Shown: positions 16,953 to 26,613, counted from the first letter of the stretch. The stretch: DNA of 64,000 nt from Gemmatimonadota bacterium (GCA_029262115.1 JAJCZZ010000099.1:18293-82292), one strand, 5' to 3'. Notes: generated by a model not told the origin, from the sequence alone. Numbers and translations are program-made.

Positions 16953-18088
16953 AGATCGGTATCACCTGTTATCCCACGTACGGAGGGTCCGGGGCGGTCG
17001 CCACGGAGCTCGGCATCCAGTTGGCCGCGCACGGGCACGAGGTCCACTTCGTCTCGTACGCGCAGCCCTTCCGACTGGGCCACTTCCGCGAGCGGATCTT
17101 CTTCCACGAAGTGGAGATGGAGGACTATCCGCTGTTCGAGCACCCGCCGTACTCGCTGGCCCTGGCGGTGGCGATGCACGACACGGCGCGGCGTGAGAAG
17201 CTCGATCTCATGCATGTGCACTACGCCATCCCCCACGCCACCTCCGCGTGGGTGGCCCGTGAGATGCTCGCGGGCGAACGCGATCTCCCGATCGTGACGA
17301 CGCTCCACGGAACGGACATCACCCTCGTGGGAATGCACCCCTCCTTCCACGCGATCACGGAGTTCTCCATCAAGCGGTCGCAGGGCATCACGGCGGTGTC
17401 GGACTTCCTGAAGGAGGAGACCGTCCGTGACTTCCACGTGCCCGAGAATCGCGTCGAGGTGATCCCCAACTTCGTCGACACGAACATCTGGAAGCCCGGC
17501 AAGGAGCCGTGCCACCGAGCGGCGCTCGCCCCCGGTGGCGAGAAGATCGTCATGCATGTGTCGAACTTCCGGAGCCTCAAGCGCGTCGACCATGTAGTCG
17601 AAGTGTTCGCCCGCATCCGAAAGGCCACGCCGGCGCGCCTCGTCATGATCGGAGACGGGCCCGAACGGCCACGCGCGGCCGCGCTGGCTGCGGAGCTCGG
17701 TGTGAAGGAGCATGTCCTCTTTCTCGGGAAGCACGCGTCCGTCGACGAACTGCTCGCGTGCGCGGACCTGTTCTTGCTTCCCTCCGAGACCGAATCGTTC
17801 GGGCTGGCGGCGTTGGAGGCACAGGCATGCGGTGCTCCCGTGGTGGCCTCGCGGGTCGGGGGACTTCCGGAGGTGGTCGAGCACGGCGTGTCGGGATGGC
17901 TCATCGAGCAGGGAAACATCGACGAGATGGCACGCGCAGGCACGGAACTCCTCTGTGACGACGCGCTTCATGCACGGTTCAGCGAAGCGGGCAGGCGCCT
18001 GGCAGTCGAGCGGTTTTCGGCGCGCACGGTCGTGCCCCGATACGAGGCGTACTACGAGGCCGTCGTGGCCGGAGGAGCGGGTGCGTGA
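16949..18088 (+). CDS. bshA: N-acetyl-alpha-D-glucosaminyl L-malate synthase (bacillithiol synthesis)
   Basis: A 379-residue GT4 glycosyltransferase that joins GlcNAc from UDP-GlcNAc to L-malate, the first step to bacillithiol. The N-terminus K-I-G-I-T-C-Y-P-T-Y-G-G-S-G-A-V-A-T-E-L is diagnostic for BshA. H-V-H-Y-A-I-P-H-A, T-L-H-G-T-D-I-T-L and the C-terminal E-S-F-G-L-A-A-L-E-A-Q-A-C-G-A-P-V-V nucleotide-sugar motif follow. An upstream in-frame ATG exists, but the ATG overlapping miaA matches the family start. It implies that the cell uses bacillithiol as a thiol buffer; bshB and bshC are not in this window. Confidence 0.95.
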   Translation: MKIGITCYPTYGGSGAVATELGIQLAAHGHEVHFVSYAQPFRLGHFRERIFFHEVEMEDYPLFEHPPYSLALAVAMHDTARREKLDLMHVHYAIPHATSAWVAREMLAGERDLPIVTTLHGTDITLVGMHPSFHAITEFSIKRSQGITAVSDFLKEETVRDFHVPENRVEVIPNFVDTNIWKPGKEPCHRAALAPGGEKIVMHVSNFRSLKRVDHVVEVFARIRKATPARLVMIGDGPERPRAAALAAELGVKEHVLFLGKHASVDELLACADLFLLPSETESFGLAALEAQACGAPVVASRVGGLPEVVEHGVSGWLIEQGNIDEMARAGTELLCDDALHARFSEAGRRLAVERFSARTVVPRYEAYYEAVVAGGAGA

Positions 18089-18867
18089 CTGTTCTTGAAG
18101 CGCTGATACTGGGTGTGATCCAGGGCGCCACCGAGTTCCTTCCGGTGTCGAGTTCCGGGCATCTCGTGCTCGCGCAGCGGTTTCTGGGCATCGAGATCGA
18201 GGGAGTGCTGTTCGAGGTGGTGGTCCACGTGGGCACCCTGTTATCGGTGATCCTGGTGTATCGCGAGCGCTTGGCAAACCTCATTCGCGGTGTGGTGGGA
18301 CGGGACCGCGACGCGTGGCGGTACGTGGGCCTTCTGGTCCTGGCCACGATTCCGGCCACGGTCGTTGGGCTCCTCTGGAAAGACAGCATCGAAGCGCTCT
18401 TCGACGACCCGGCCGTTCCCGGGTATGCGCTGATCGTGACCGGGCTGATCCTGATCACGGCCAAGTGGGCGGTCGACCAGGGCGAGCGGGAGGAGCCGAC
18501 CACCGGGTCCGCACTTCTGATCGGGATGGCGCAGGCCTTTGCGTTGATTCCCGGGATCTCCCGGTCCGGGTCGACGGTGGTCACGGCGCTCTGGCTGAAG
18601 ATGAACGCCGAGGACGCGGCCGCCTTTGCATTCCTGATGGCGATTCCGGCCATCGCGGGTGCGGCGGTCCTTCAGATCCCCGACATCGGGGCCGGCACCG
18701 CGTTGGGCGCGGCGCCGTTGCTTGTCGGGGGGGGCGCGTCCGCGATCACCGGCGTCCTGGCCATCCGCACCTTCGTGGCCCTCCTGGCCCGCAAGTCGTT
18801 CCACTGGTTCGCGCCGTACTGCTGGGTGGTCGGAGCAGGCTATCTGGCGTGGCTCTTCCTGGCATGA
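18085..18867 (+). CDS. uppP: Undecaprenyl-diphosphate phosphatase
   Basis: A 260-residue integral membrane enzyme (BacA family) that dephosphorylates undecaprenyl diphosphate to recycle the lipid carrier for peptidoglycan. It carries the first catalytic motif G-V-I-Q-G-A-T-E-F-L-P-V-S-S-S-G-H-L and the second P-G-I-S-R-S-G-S-T, with about eight membrane segments. The GTG start overlaps the bshA stop (GTGA) and its stop overlaps the nadC ATG. The family also confers bacitracin tolerance. Confidence 0.96.
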   Translation: MTVLEALILGVIQGATEFLPVSSSGHLVLAQRFLGIEIEGVLFEVVVHVGTLLSVILVYRERLANLIRGVVGRDRDAWRYVGLLVLATIPATVVGLLWKDSIEALFDDPAVPGYALIVTGLILITAKWAVDQGEREEPTTGSALLIGMAQAFALIPGISRSGSTVVTALWLKMNAEDAAAFAFLMAIPAIAGAAVLQIPDIGAGTALGAAPLLVGGGASAITGVLAIRTFVALLARKSFHWFAPYCWVVGAGYLAWLFLA

Positions 18868-19757
18868 GCGGGACGATCGACCGCGAGCTCCGGGCCCTCG
18901 TCGTCCAGGGCTTCGTGGAAGATCTCGGGCCCGACTCCCGGGACGTCACGACCGAATGGACGATTCCGCCGGACCACCGGAGTCGCGCCGTGATCGTGGC
19001 CAAGACGCCGCTCGTCGTATCAGGGATGGAGGCGGTCCGAGCGGTGTTCCAGCTCGCCGGCGACATTGACATGAGGTTCCGACACACCGACGGCGCTCGC
19101 GTCGACGCCGAGACGGTGCTCGTCGAGCTGGAGGGCCCGACCGGGCACATCTTCCGGTGCGAACGGGTGGTGCTGAACTTCCTGGGTCGGCTCAGCGGGA
19201 TCGCCACGCTGACCCGCCGCTTCGTCGACGCGGTTGCGGGCACCGACGCCCGGGTCATCGACACGCGCAAGACCACGCCCGGGTGGAGGGTGCTCGAAAA
19301 GGCTGCGGTACGTCACGGCGGCGGCACGAACCACCGCATGGGTCTGTACGACATGGCGCTGGTCAAGGACAACCACGTCGACGCATGTGGGGGTGTGGCG
19401 GCTGCGGCTCGGGCGGCGCTGGCAGGCTCGCTCGCGAGAGCCGAGGAGACCGGGGAGCTCCGCATCCCGGTCGAGGTCGAGGTGCGGGACCTGGCCGAAT
19501 TCGACGAGGTGCTGGGCCTGGGGGTCGATCGGATCCTGCTCGACAACATGCCGCCCCCGACCATGGCCGAAGCGGTCGCGAAGGCGGCGGCCTTCGGCGA
19601 GGGTCGTCCGCTCCTGGAGGCGTCCGGCAACGTGTCGCTCGACACCATCGGGCCGATCGCCCGCGCCGGTGTGGATCTCATCAGCGTCGGCGCGCTCACA
19701 CACTCCGCCCCCTCCGCAGACGTCTCCCTCCGGATCGTGGGCGATCGCCCCGGGTGA
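18864..19757 (+). CDS. nadC: Nicotinate-nucleotide diphosphorylase (carboxylating)
   Basis: A 297-residue quinolinate phosphoribosyltransferase that makes nicotinate mononucleotide for NAD synthesis. Key motifs are N-F-L-G-R-L-S-G-I-A-T-L-T-R, D-T-R-K-T-T-P-G-W-R-V-L-E-K, A-V-R-H-G-G-G-T-N-H-R-M-G-L, L-V-K-D-N-H-V, V-E-V-E-V and the C-terminal E-A-S-G-N-V-S-L-D-T-I. The ATG at 18864 overlaps uppP; longer in-frame starts would run back through uppP. The last codons and stop lie in the first unit of a threefold imperfect repeat. Confidence 0.95.
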   Translation: MSGTIDRELRALVVQGFVEDLGPDSRDVTTEWTIPPDHRSRAVIVAKTPLVVSGMEAVRAVFQLAGDIDMRFRHTDGARVDAETVLVELEGPTGHIFRCERVVLNFLGRLSGIATLTRRFVDAVAGTDARVIDTRKTTPGWRVLEKAAVRHGGGTNHRMGLYDMALVKDNHVDACGGVAAAARAALAGSLARAEETGELRIPVEVEVRDLAEFDEVLGLGVDRILLDNMPPPTMAEAVAKAAAFGEGRPLLEASGNVSLDTIGPIARAGVDLISVGALTHSAPSADVSLRIVGDRPG

Positions 19758-19822
19758 AGCTGAATCGTCGCCACCGATCGCCCCGCGTGACCCATCTCGT
19801 CCTCACCGACCGCCCCGCGTGA
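19743..19822 (+). repeat. Three imperfect tandem copies of a 15-base unit at the nadC-birA junction
   Basis: The sequence GATCGCCCCGGGTGA (19743-19757, ending in the nadC stop) recurs as GATCGCCCCGCGTGA (19776-19790) and GACCGCCCCGCGTGA (19808-19822). Spacing is 33 and 32 bases, and the linkers are similar (both run ...CCACCG/...CTCACCG). The third copy contains a GTG (19819) that could serve as an alternative birA start. It looks like local duplication of the nadC 3' end. Confidence 0.7.
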
Positions 19823-19851
19823 CGCACCTCACGCATTGGGAAGGCGTTCCC

Positions 19852-20601
19852 GTGTCCGCTTGGGCCTCCGCTTGGCGGGTGCCGCGCGTGGAAGTCCACG
19901 ACGTGCTCTCCTCCACGCAAGATCGCCTTCGCTCGCTCGCGGCGGAGGGCGCGCCGGCCTGGTGCGTCGTGGTGGCGGACGAACAGACCGCCGGGCGCGG
20001 TCGGAGCGGGGCCCGGTGGCGTTCCGATGCCGGGCACGGACTGCTGATGTCGGTGCTCGTGCCGGGTATGCCCGACCGCACTCGCACGCCGGCCGTGACC
20101 CTCGCGGTCGGCCTCGCGGTCGCACGGGCAATCGCAGCGACGGCCGACGCCCAACCCGCCATCAAGTGGCCGAACGACGTATATGTAGAGGGACGCAAGG
20201 TCGCGGGTGTGCTGTGTGAGACCGCCGGGACGAGCCTGATCGTGGGTGTCGGCGTGAACGTGCGTGCTCCGGAGGGAGGATTCGGCTCGGCACTCCACCG
20301 GATCGCTGGAGCCGTCTCCAAAAGGGAGGGGCCGCCCGTCTCGAGGGGCGAACTGGCGGGGGCCGTGCTGGACGAGATGCGTGCTCTTCTGGCGGAGCGC
20401 GTGTTGGCGGGCCCCGCGCTGAACGAACTTCGGAAGCGGGACATGTTGCGAGGGCGTGCGGTGCGGACGCATCGAGGCGTCGGTACGGGCGCGGGCATTG
20501 GCGACGACGGCGCGCTCCTCGTCGATCTGGATCCAGGCGGCAGGGCAGCCGTGGTCGCGGGCAGTGTGCAGCTCCTCGATGGACACAACCATGGGCAGTG
20601 A
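19852..20601 (+). CDS. birA: Biotin--[acetyl-CoA-carboxylase] ligase, monofunctional
   Basis: A 249-residue enzyme that adenylates biotin and attaches it to biotin carboxyl carrier protein. Motifs are S-S-T-Q-D, the biotin/ATP loop G-R-G-R-S-G-A-R-W, K-W-P-N-D-V-Y, K-V-A-G-V-L-C-E and G-V-G-V-N-V. There is no N-terminal DNA-binding domain, so it lacks the E. coli-type repressor function. The GTG at 19852 is preferred because GGGAAGG (19838-19844) lies 7 bases ahead. GTG 19819 is an alternative adding 11 residues. The next gene starts 7 bases after its stop. Confidence 0.93.
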   Translation: MSAWASAWRVPRVEVHDVLSSTQDRLRSLAAEGAPAWCVVVADEQTAGRGRSGARWRSDAGHGLLMSVLVPGMPDRTRTPAVTLAVGLAVARAIAATADAQPAIKWPNDVYVEGRKVAGVLCETAGTSLIVGVGVNVRAPEGGFGSALHRIAGAVSKREGPPVSRGELAGAVLDEMRALLAERVLAGPALNELRKRDMLRGRAVRTHRGVGTGAGIGDDGALLVDLDPGGRAAVVAGSVQLLDGHNHGQ

Positions 20602-20608
20602 GGATCGG

Positions 20609-21391
20609 ATGCAACTCGTCGTAGATGTCGGGAATACCGAGACGGTCATCGGCCTGGTCGCCGGCGCCTCCGATCTGGTGGCCAGTTGGCGTGTGAGCTC
20701 GGTGGTACCAAGAACACAGGACGAGTTGGACGCACTTGTCCGCGTGATGACGGATCGCCACGCTCAGGAGTTGGCGCACGTCGAACGCGCCGTCATTGCG
20801 TCGGTCGTCCCCAGCTCGACGGCCCTCTGGGTAGACACGCTCGCACGGCTGTTGCAGCGGCCCGTCATCACCATTGATCCGGCCACGCCGCTCGGGATCG
20901 TCCTCGACGTCGACGAGCCTATGACCGTGGGCGCCGATCGAATCGTGAACACGCTGGCGGCTCGCGAGATGTATGGGCGGGACGTCATTGCCGTCGATCT
21001 CGGGACCGCCACCACGTACGATTGCATCAGCGCGGACGGCCACTTCCTCGGCGGGGTCATTGCTCCGGGGCTTTCGGCCGGCCTCGAATGGTTGGGTCGG
21101 CGCACCGCCAAGCTCCCTCGCGTGGAGATGACGCCGCCGGACGCGGTCATCGGGCGTCGGACCGAGGTGTGCATCCAAAGCGGCGTCTTCTGGAGTGCCG
21201 TGGACGGGGTAGACGGTCTCGTTCGCCGGATCAAGGACGAGTGGGGCCGACCGGACGCGCTGGTCGTCGCGACCGGCGGGTACGCGACCGTGCTCGGGCC
21301 TCACCTGGCCACCGTTGACGAGATCGAACCGTTTCTCACGGTGTACGGGCTCGCCATGGCCGGGCGGGTGCTCGCCGACGCCCCACAGTGA
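20609..21391 (+). CDS. coaX: Type III pantothenate kinase
   Basis: A 260-residue ASKHA-fold kinase that phosphorylates pantothenate, the first step of coenzyme A synthesis. It has D-V-G-N-T-E-T-V-I-G near the N-terminus, G-A-D-R-I-V-N in the middle, D-L-G-T-A-T-T-Y-D as the second phosphate motif, and G-G-Y-A near the end. The ATG at 20609 follows GAGG by 5 bases. An in-frame ATG at 20591 would overlap birA. birA followed by coaX is a frequent pair in bacteria. Confidence 0.95.
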   Translation: MQLVVDVGNTETVIGLVAGASDLVASWRVSSVVPRTQDELDALVRVMTDRHAQELAHVERAVIASVVPSSTALWVDTLARLLQRPVITIDPATPLGIVLDVDEPMTVGADRIVNTLAAREMYGRDVIAVDLGTATTYDCISADGHFLGGVIAPGLSAGLEWLGRRTAKLPRVEMTPPDAVIGRRTEVCIQSGVFWSAVDGVDGLVRRIKDEWGRPDALVVATGGYATVLGPHLATVDEIEPFLTVYGLAMAGRVLADAPQ

Positions 21392-21478
21392 CCACGCGGC
21401 AGGTCTACCAGCGGCGCGGGGCCCGACCCTACATTGCATCGTCCCGAAACCCGTGCTGAAACCGGAGTACGTGCGACC

Positions 21479-22552
21479 ATGACTCTCTCCCCGGTCTTCC
21501 GATCTCCCGCCGCCGTCCGGCTGCTGGAAGAGCGCGGCCTCTGGCGGCGGCTGGCCCCGGACATCGGGGCTCAGGCCGACGCCGTCCGGAGGGTTCATGC
21601 CGATCTCCGGGATGTGATCGGCGCGGATTTCCTCGGAGATGCCGCGTCGGTTCCCGATACGGATGGGCCGGGGGGCGACGAACTGCACTTCCTGCAGGAG
21701 TACTTCTTCCTGATCCTCTTTCGGTCGATCTTTTCCGCGCTCGGCGTCCCGGAGGACAGGCTCGCTCTCTACTGCGAACTGAACTTCTGCATCAAGGGCA
21801 CGATCACTGCCGCGGACAATCTCTTCGATGACCAGGCCAAGAGCCTGCTGCCTCTCGCGGACGCCGCGGGCCCCCGCTTCCGATCGATCTTGCAGCTCAT
21901 GTGTTTCGAGCGGCTCGTTCGCCGCGCGCTCGATCGCGGCGTGGACGACGGCCTGCTCGACGCATCCCAGCGAGACCAGATCCTGAAGGGGTTGTTGGAC
22001 CGTATGGCGTCGATCGGGGCGCTGGAAGGGTCGGAGGAGGGTGGGGTCGACGACATCCCCCCACCCGACGCCATGCTCGAAGGGGTGCACCGGGTTCGCG
22101 GGGGTGCGCTCTTTGCCCTCGCGTTCGTCGCGCCGTCGGTGGTTGAAGGCGATGCCGTGGCCGATCGGATCGGTCGCGCGGAGCCGGCCGTCGCGCGTCT
22201 GGGCACCGCGTTCCAGATCGTCGACGACCTGACCGACTTCGAGTTCGACGTGGGTCGAAAGAGCCACAACCTCCTCGTGAGTCAGGTCTACCATGCGGGC
22301 TCAGCCGAGGAGAAGGCGGCCCTGGAGGGGATGTGGGACGGCCGCGAGGCCGGCTCGGGGGCGGTCGAGGCCCGCTTCGTCGAGTCGGCGCGGGCCGTTC
22401 TCGAGCGGGCCTACGGAGAAGCGCGGGCGTCCTTCCAGTCGCTGGCCGACCTCGGCCACTGGTTCGATCCGGCCATGGCGGACGACGTCGTGCATGCGAT
22501 CGTGGGCCTCGACGGTGTCGCGCGCATGGAGGCCATCACGGCCTCGGAGTAG
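21479..22552 (+). CDS. Isoprenoid synthase-fold protein (polyprenyl synthetase-like)
   Basis: A 357-residue helical protein resembling all-trans polyprenyl diphosphate synthases. The first aspartate-rich site reads D-N-L-F-D-D-Q, with Asn where DDxxD has its second Asp. The second reads F-Q-I-V-D-D-L-T-D-F-E-F-D, a good DDxxD. Conserved aromatic helices (E-Y-F-F-L-I-L-F-R-S-I-F) precede the first site. It may make a prenyl chain or act as a terpene synthase or regulatory homologue; the product cannot be told. The ATG at 21479 has GGAG 11 bases upstream. It is the last gene of the secD-led run, 87 bases after coaX. Confidence 0.7.
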   Translation: MTLSPVFRSPAAVRLLEERGLWRRLAPDIGAQADAVRRVHADLRDVIGADFLGDAASVPDTDGPGGDELHFLQEYFFLILFRSIFSALGVPEDRLALYCELNFCIKGTITAADNLFDDQAKSLLPLADAAGPRFRSILQLMCFERLVRRALDRGVDDGLLDASQRDQILKGLLDRMASIGALEGSEEGGVDDIPPPDAMLEGVHRVRGGALFALAFVAPSVVEGDAVADRIGRAEPAVARLGTAFQIVDDLTDFEFDVGRKSHNLLVSQVYHAGSAEEKAALEGMWDGREAGSGAVEARFVESARAVLERAYGEARASFQSLADLGHWFDPAMADDVVHAIVGLDGVARMEAITASE

Positions 22553-22711
22553 GCTTCGCGACGGTCGGTTGGCACGGTCCGCCGACCGTCGCCAGGGTCC
22601 GCCCGGCCCGCCTGCAGGGTCCTCCGGTCCGTCCGCGGGGTCCCCCGGTCTCAAGGTGAATGCCCCCCCGGAATCGCATGCGAGACGCCCTTTTCCGGCC
22701 CGCCGCCGCCC

Positions 22712-22741
22712 TTGACACTCCGCCGCCGTCTGCGACATTTA
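22712..22741 (+). promoter_or_regulatory. Probable groESL promoter
   Basis: TTGACA (22712-22717), a perfect -35 box, is followed after 17-18 bases by CATTTA/ACATTT (22735-22741), a weak -10. The CIRCE element begins 10 bases downstream, placing it over the likely transcription start, as expected for HrcA repression. The sequence from the upstream stop (22553) to here is GC-rich and otherwise featureless. Confidence 0.65.
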
Positions 22742-22750
22742 CTTCTTGTG

Positions 22751-22777
22751 TTAGCACTCATCTCACGTGAGTGCTGA
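22751..22777 (+). promoter_or_regulatory. CIRCE operator (HrcA binding site)
   Basis: TTAGCACTC, then nine bases, then GAGTGCTGA. This matches the CIRCE consensus TTAGCACTC-N9-GAGTGCTAA with one mismatch in the last arm. It lies between the predicted promoter and groES, so HrcA probably represses groESL in the absence of heat stress. hrcA itself is not in the window. Confidence 0.95.
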
Positions 22778-22835
22778 TTGCAGGAAGATCCGAAGGTTCT
22801 CAGCACGTCAGTTTTCCCAACAGGAGGAAGGCCGG

Positions 22836-23141
22836 ATGTCCAAGAAGAAGGCCGCCCAGATCAAGCCGTTGTCCGACCGCGTGGTCGTCAAGGCGCTCGA
22901 AGAGTCGGAGCAGATGCGGGGTGGGCTGTACATCCCCGATACCGCGAAAGAAAAGCCCTCACAGGGCGAGGTCGTTGCCGTCGGTCCCGGAAAGATCTCG
23001 GATGACGGTACCCGCCTGGACATGGACGTCAGCGTCGGCGACAAGGTGCTGTACGGGAAGTACAGCGGCACCGACGTGACGCTCGATGGTCAGGAGTACC
23101 TGATCCTCCGTGAGTCCGACGTCCTCGCAATCATCCAGTAA
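22836..23141 (+). CDS. groES: Co-chaperonin GroES
   Basis: A 101-residue GroEL lid protein. It has [11 protein letters not shown], the mobile loop with [36 protein letters not shown], and the final [19 protein letters not shown] sits just before the ATG at 22836; an upstream in-frame ATG (22767) lies inside the CIRCE element and is not used. groEL starts 42 bases downstream. Confidence 0.97.
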   Translation: MSKKKAAQIKPLSDRVVVKALEESEQMRGGLYIPDTAKEKPSQGEVVAVGPGKISDDGTRLDMDVSVGDKVLYGKYSGTDVTLDGQEYLILRESDVLAIIQ

Positions 23142-24815
<1,674 letters not shown>

Positions 24816-24876
24816 GGCGACGCCTCAGGCGGTCCCGGTGGTGCGGTCGATCCGTGCCGCCGACGCAGGAAGGGCG

Positions 24877-24904
24877 GGGCCCGGTCACTTCGGTGGCCGG
24901 GCCC
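24877..24904 (+). terminator. groESL terminator hairpin with UUCG tetraloop
   Basis: GGGCCCGGTCAC (24877-24888) pairs with GTGGCCGGGCCC (24893-24904) through 12 base pairs, one of them G-U, closing a TTCG tetraloop. It is 61 bases after the groEL stop. The following bases (TCGTTCGTG) are only weakly U-rich, so termination may need other help. The rest of the gap up to 25064 shows no gene. Confidence 0.75.
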
Positions 24905-25064
24905 TCGTTCGTGTACGCCCGGCATGTTTGACGGCCTCGCCGACGGTTCGCGGCGGCCGCCCTCCCCGCGGCTCGGAGGCTGCGACCATCGCGTTGGGCG
25001 CGCGCACGCTCTTGCCGTTGCCGGAGGCGCCGCGCACCATGGGGGCTCTCGTTCCGAGGAAGTG

Positions 25065-25505
25065 ATGACGATTCGTGGTAGCAACCGCGCCCTGGCGATC
25101 CTCCTGGCCCGTTCGGTGGTGGGCCTCATGTTCTTCATGGCCGGGGTGTGGAAGGTCTTCACGCTGGGCCCGCTCAACCACGCGCGGGCGCTTTTCGTGG
25201 ACTCCTACGCGGAGACGTTTCTACCCGTCTGGTCGCTGTGGTTGACCGGGGCCCTCGTGCCGTTCGTCGAGCTGATCTTCGGGGGCCTCCTCCTGCTCGG
25301 CCTGTTCCGCCGACCCGCGCTCGCGGCCCTCGGTGGGGTGTTGGTTCTCGTGACGTTCGGGCATCTGGTCCTGGAGCCGTTGTACGCGTTCAACATGCAC
25401 GTCATGCCGCGGCTGTCGCTGCTGTTGTTCGTGCTTCTCATGCCAGCTGAGGACGATGCGTTTTCGCTCGACCGGCTGTTGGAGCGGCGGCAAGGGACGG
25501 GGTAG
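25065..25505 (+). CDS. DoxX-like integral membrane protein
   Basis: A 146-residue protein with four hydrophobic helices and the DoxX/MauE-family pattern: L-L-A-R-S-V-V-G-L-M-F-F-M-A-G-V-W-K-V-F in helix 1 and V-P-F-V-E-L-I-F-G-G-L-L-L-L-G-L-F in helix 2. Family members are often linked to quinone, thiol or redox chemistry in the membrane, but the role here is unknown. The ATG at 25065 is preceded by GAGGAAG. Longer in-frame starts (24924) add Arg/Gly-rich, non-membrane sequence and are unlikely. Confidence 0.78.
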   Translation: MTIRGSNRALAILLARSVVGLMFFMAGVWKVFTLGPLNHARALFVDSYAETFLPVWSLWLTGALVPFVELIFGGLLLLGLFRRPALAALGGVLVLVTFGHLVLEPLYAFNMHVMPRLSLLLFVLLMPAEDDAFSLDRLLERRQGTG

Positions 25506-25655
25506 TCGCACTCGGGGCCGCGTGGCCCGTCCTCGACGAAGGACGCCGGAGTGACCCCCGTGGGACGGGACGTGTGGGCGGCGGGCCCCCGGGACCGACG
25601 CGCCACTCCTGGCAGCGCCATACTCCCACAACGCGTGAGCCCGCTGCACGGTTGT

Positions 25656-25705
25656 CGCTACCGAATGTGGTACCCAACTTGCAGCGCGCTACCTCATCGG
25701 TAGCG
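25656..25705 (+). repeat. 9-bp inverted repeat upstream of the intergenic element
   Basis: CGCTACCGA (25656-25664) and TCGGTAGCG (25697-25705) are perfect reverse complements separated by 32 bases. They lie between the doxX-like gene and the larger inverted-repeat element. They could be a protein-binding site or an RNA hairpin. The remaining gap sequence (25506-25655, 25888-26000) holds no supportable gene; TTGACC at 25928 may belong to the rplU promoter, with a poor -10. Confidence 0.45.
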
Positions 25706-25722
25706 TGTGCGCGATCTCGACG

Positions 25723-25887
25723 TAGTGTGGTGTTGCGAAAGTTCGCGAGCCACCGAGAGGGCCGAGGCGCCGGATCCTGGTAGGCGCGACGACGAGGAAT
25801 AGCAGCGCTCTTTCGAGGAGGAGCAACGACCCAGGGCCGGATGCATCGGCCCTCGAATGGCCGAGACACTTTCGTAACACCACACTA
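25723..25887 (+). repeat. Intergenic inverted-repeat element, copy 1
   Basis: A 165-bp element bounded by 20-base inverted ends (25723-25742 and 25868-25887). The ends match except for one position that would be a G-U pair in RNA. Inside, TTCGAGG (25812-25818) pairs with CCTCGAA (25851-25857), and GGGCCG/CGGCCC forms a hairpin between them. A second copy lies at 50785-50990 in the same orientation, with long identical internal blocks (TTCGCGAGCCACCGAGAGG, AACGACCCAGGGCCGGATGC). No reading frame is shared by the two copies because of indels, so it is probably non-coding: a MITE-like or structured RNA element. Confidence 0.85.
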
Positions 25888-26000
25888 GAGCGTAGCCGGG
25901 AGCGAATCACCGGTGTAATCCCGGACCTTGACCCCTCCGCCGATTAGGCGAAATTAACAGGCTCTGCACCGAGAAAAAGACTTTGATCGGGATCGTAGGC

Positions 26001-26318
26001 ATGTACGCAGTATTCCAGACTGGTGGAAAGCAGTTCCGGGCCGAGCCTGGCACGCGCATCCGTATTCCCACGCTCCAGGCGGAGCCGGGGGATACGGTCA
26101 CGTTCGATGATGTCCTGCTCGCGACCGATAGCGATGACAAGGTCCAGGTCGGCACGCCGGTCCTCGACGGGGCGTCCGTGACGGCCGAGGTTCTGCGCCA
26201 TGGGCGCGGGAAGAAGGTCATCGTGTTCAAGCGCAAGCGCCGGAAGGGGTACCGCAAGAAGCAGGGACACCGACAGAACTTCACCGAGGTCCGCATCGAC
26301 GGCGTCGAGCTCGGCTGA
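26001..26318 (+). CDS. rplU: 50S ribosomal protein L21
   Basis: A 105-residue ribosomal protein binding 23S rRNA. It starts M-Y-A-V-F-Q-T-G-G-K-Q-F and ends with the basic motif K-K-V-I-V-F-K-R-K-R-R-K-G-Y-R-K-K-Q-G-H-R. The ATG at 26001 is used; an in-frame ATG at 25983 adds six residues not found in the family. rpmA follows after 40 bases, the usual rplU-rpmA pair. obgE, often third, is absent. Confidence 0.97.
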   Translation: MYAVFQTGGKQFRAEPGTRIRIPTLQAEPGDTVTFDDVLLATDSDDKVQVGTPVLDGASVTAEVLRHGRGKKVIVFKRKRRKGYRKKQGHRQNFTEVRIDGVELG

Positions 26319-26358
26319 GCTCGAATCACATCGATCCGAACCCTACGGGGACTAGACG

Positions 26359-26613
26359 ATGGCACATAAAAAAGCGGGTGGTTCCAGCCGAAATGGTCGG
26401 GACAGCAACCCTCAGTTTCTCGGCGTGAAGCGCTTTGGCGGCCAGCCGGTCTCGGCGGGGAGCATTCTCGTCCGACAGCGCGGCACGCGCTTTCACCCCG
26501 GCCGTAACGTCGGGCGTGGAAACGACGACACGCTTTTCGCGACCGTCGACGGTGTCGTGAAGTTCGAGCGGCTCCGGCAGAAGAAGGTCGTTTCGGTCTA
26601 TCCGGCCGAGTAG
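26359..26613 (+). CDS. rpmA: 50S ribosomal protein L27
   Basis: An 84-residue ribosomal protein near the peptidyl transferase centre. The start [16 protein letters not shown] is the mature-type N-terminus, with no cleavable Firmicutes-style leader. The core G-V-K-R-F-G-G-Q and [13 protein letters not shown] follow. It ends in a rho-independent terminator 23 bases downstream. Confidence 0.97.
   Translation: MAHKKAGGSSRNGRDSNPQFLGVKRFGGQPVSAGSILVRQRGTRFHPGRNVGRGNDDTLFATVDGVVKFERLRQKKVVSVYPAE

Noticed and set aside
25689..25910. Open frames inside the two intergenic elements (also 50533-51048, minus strand), which share peptide words
   Set aside because: The shared words fall in different frames in copy 1 because of indels, so there is no conserved protein. 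The similarity is at the DNA/structure level.
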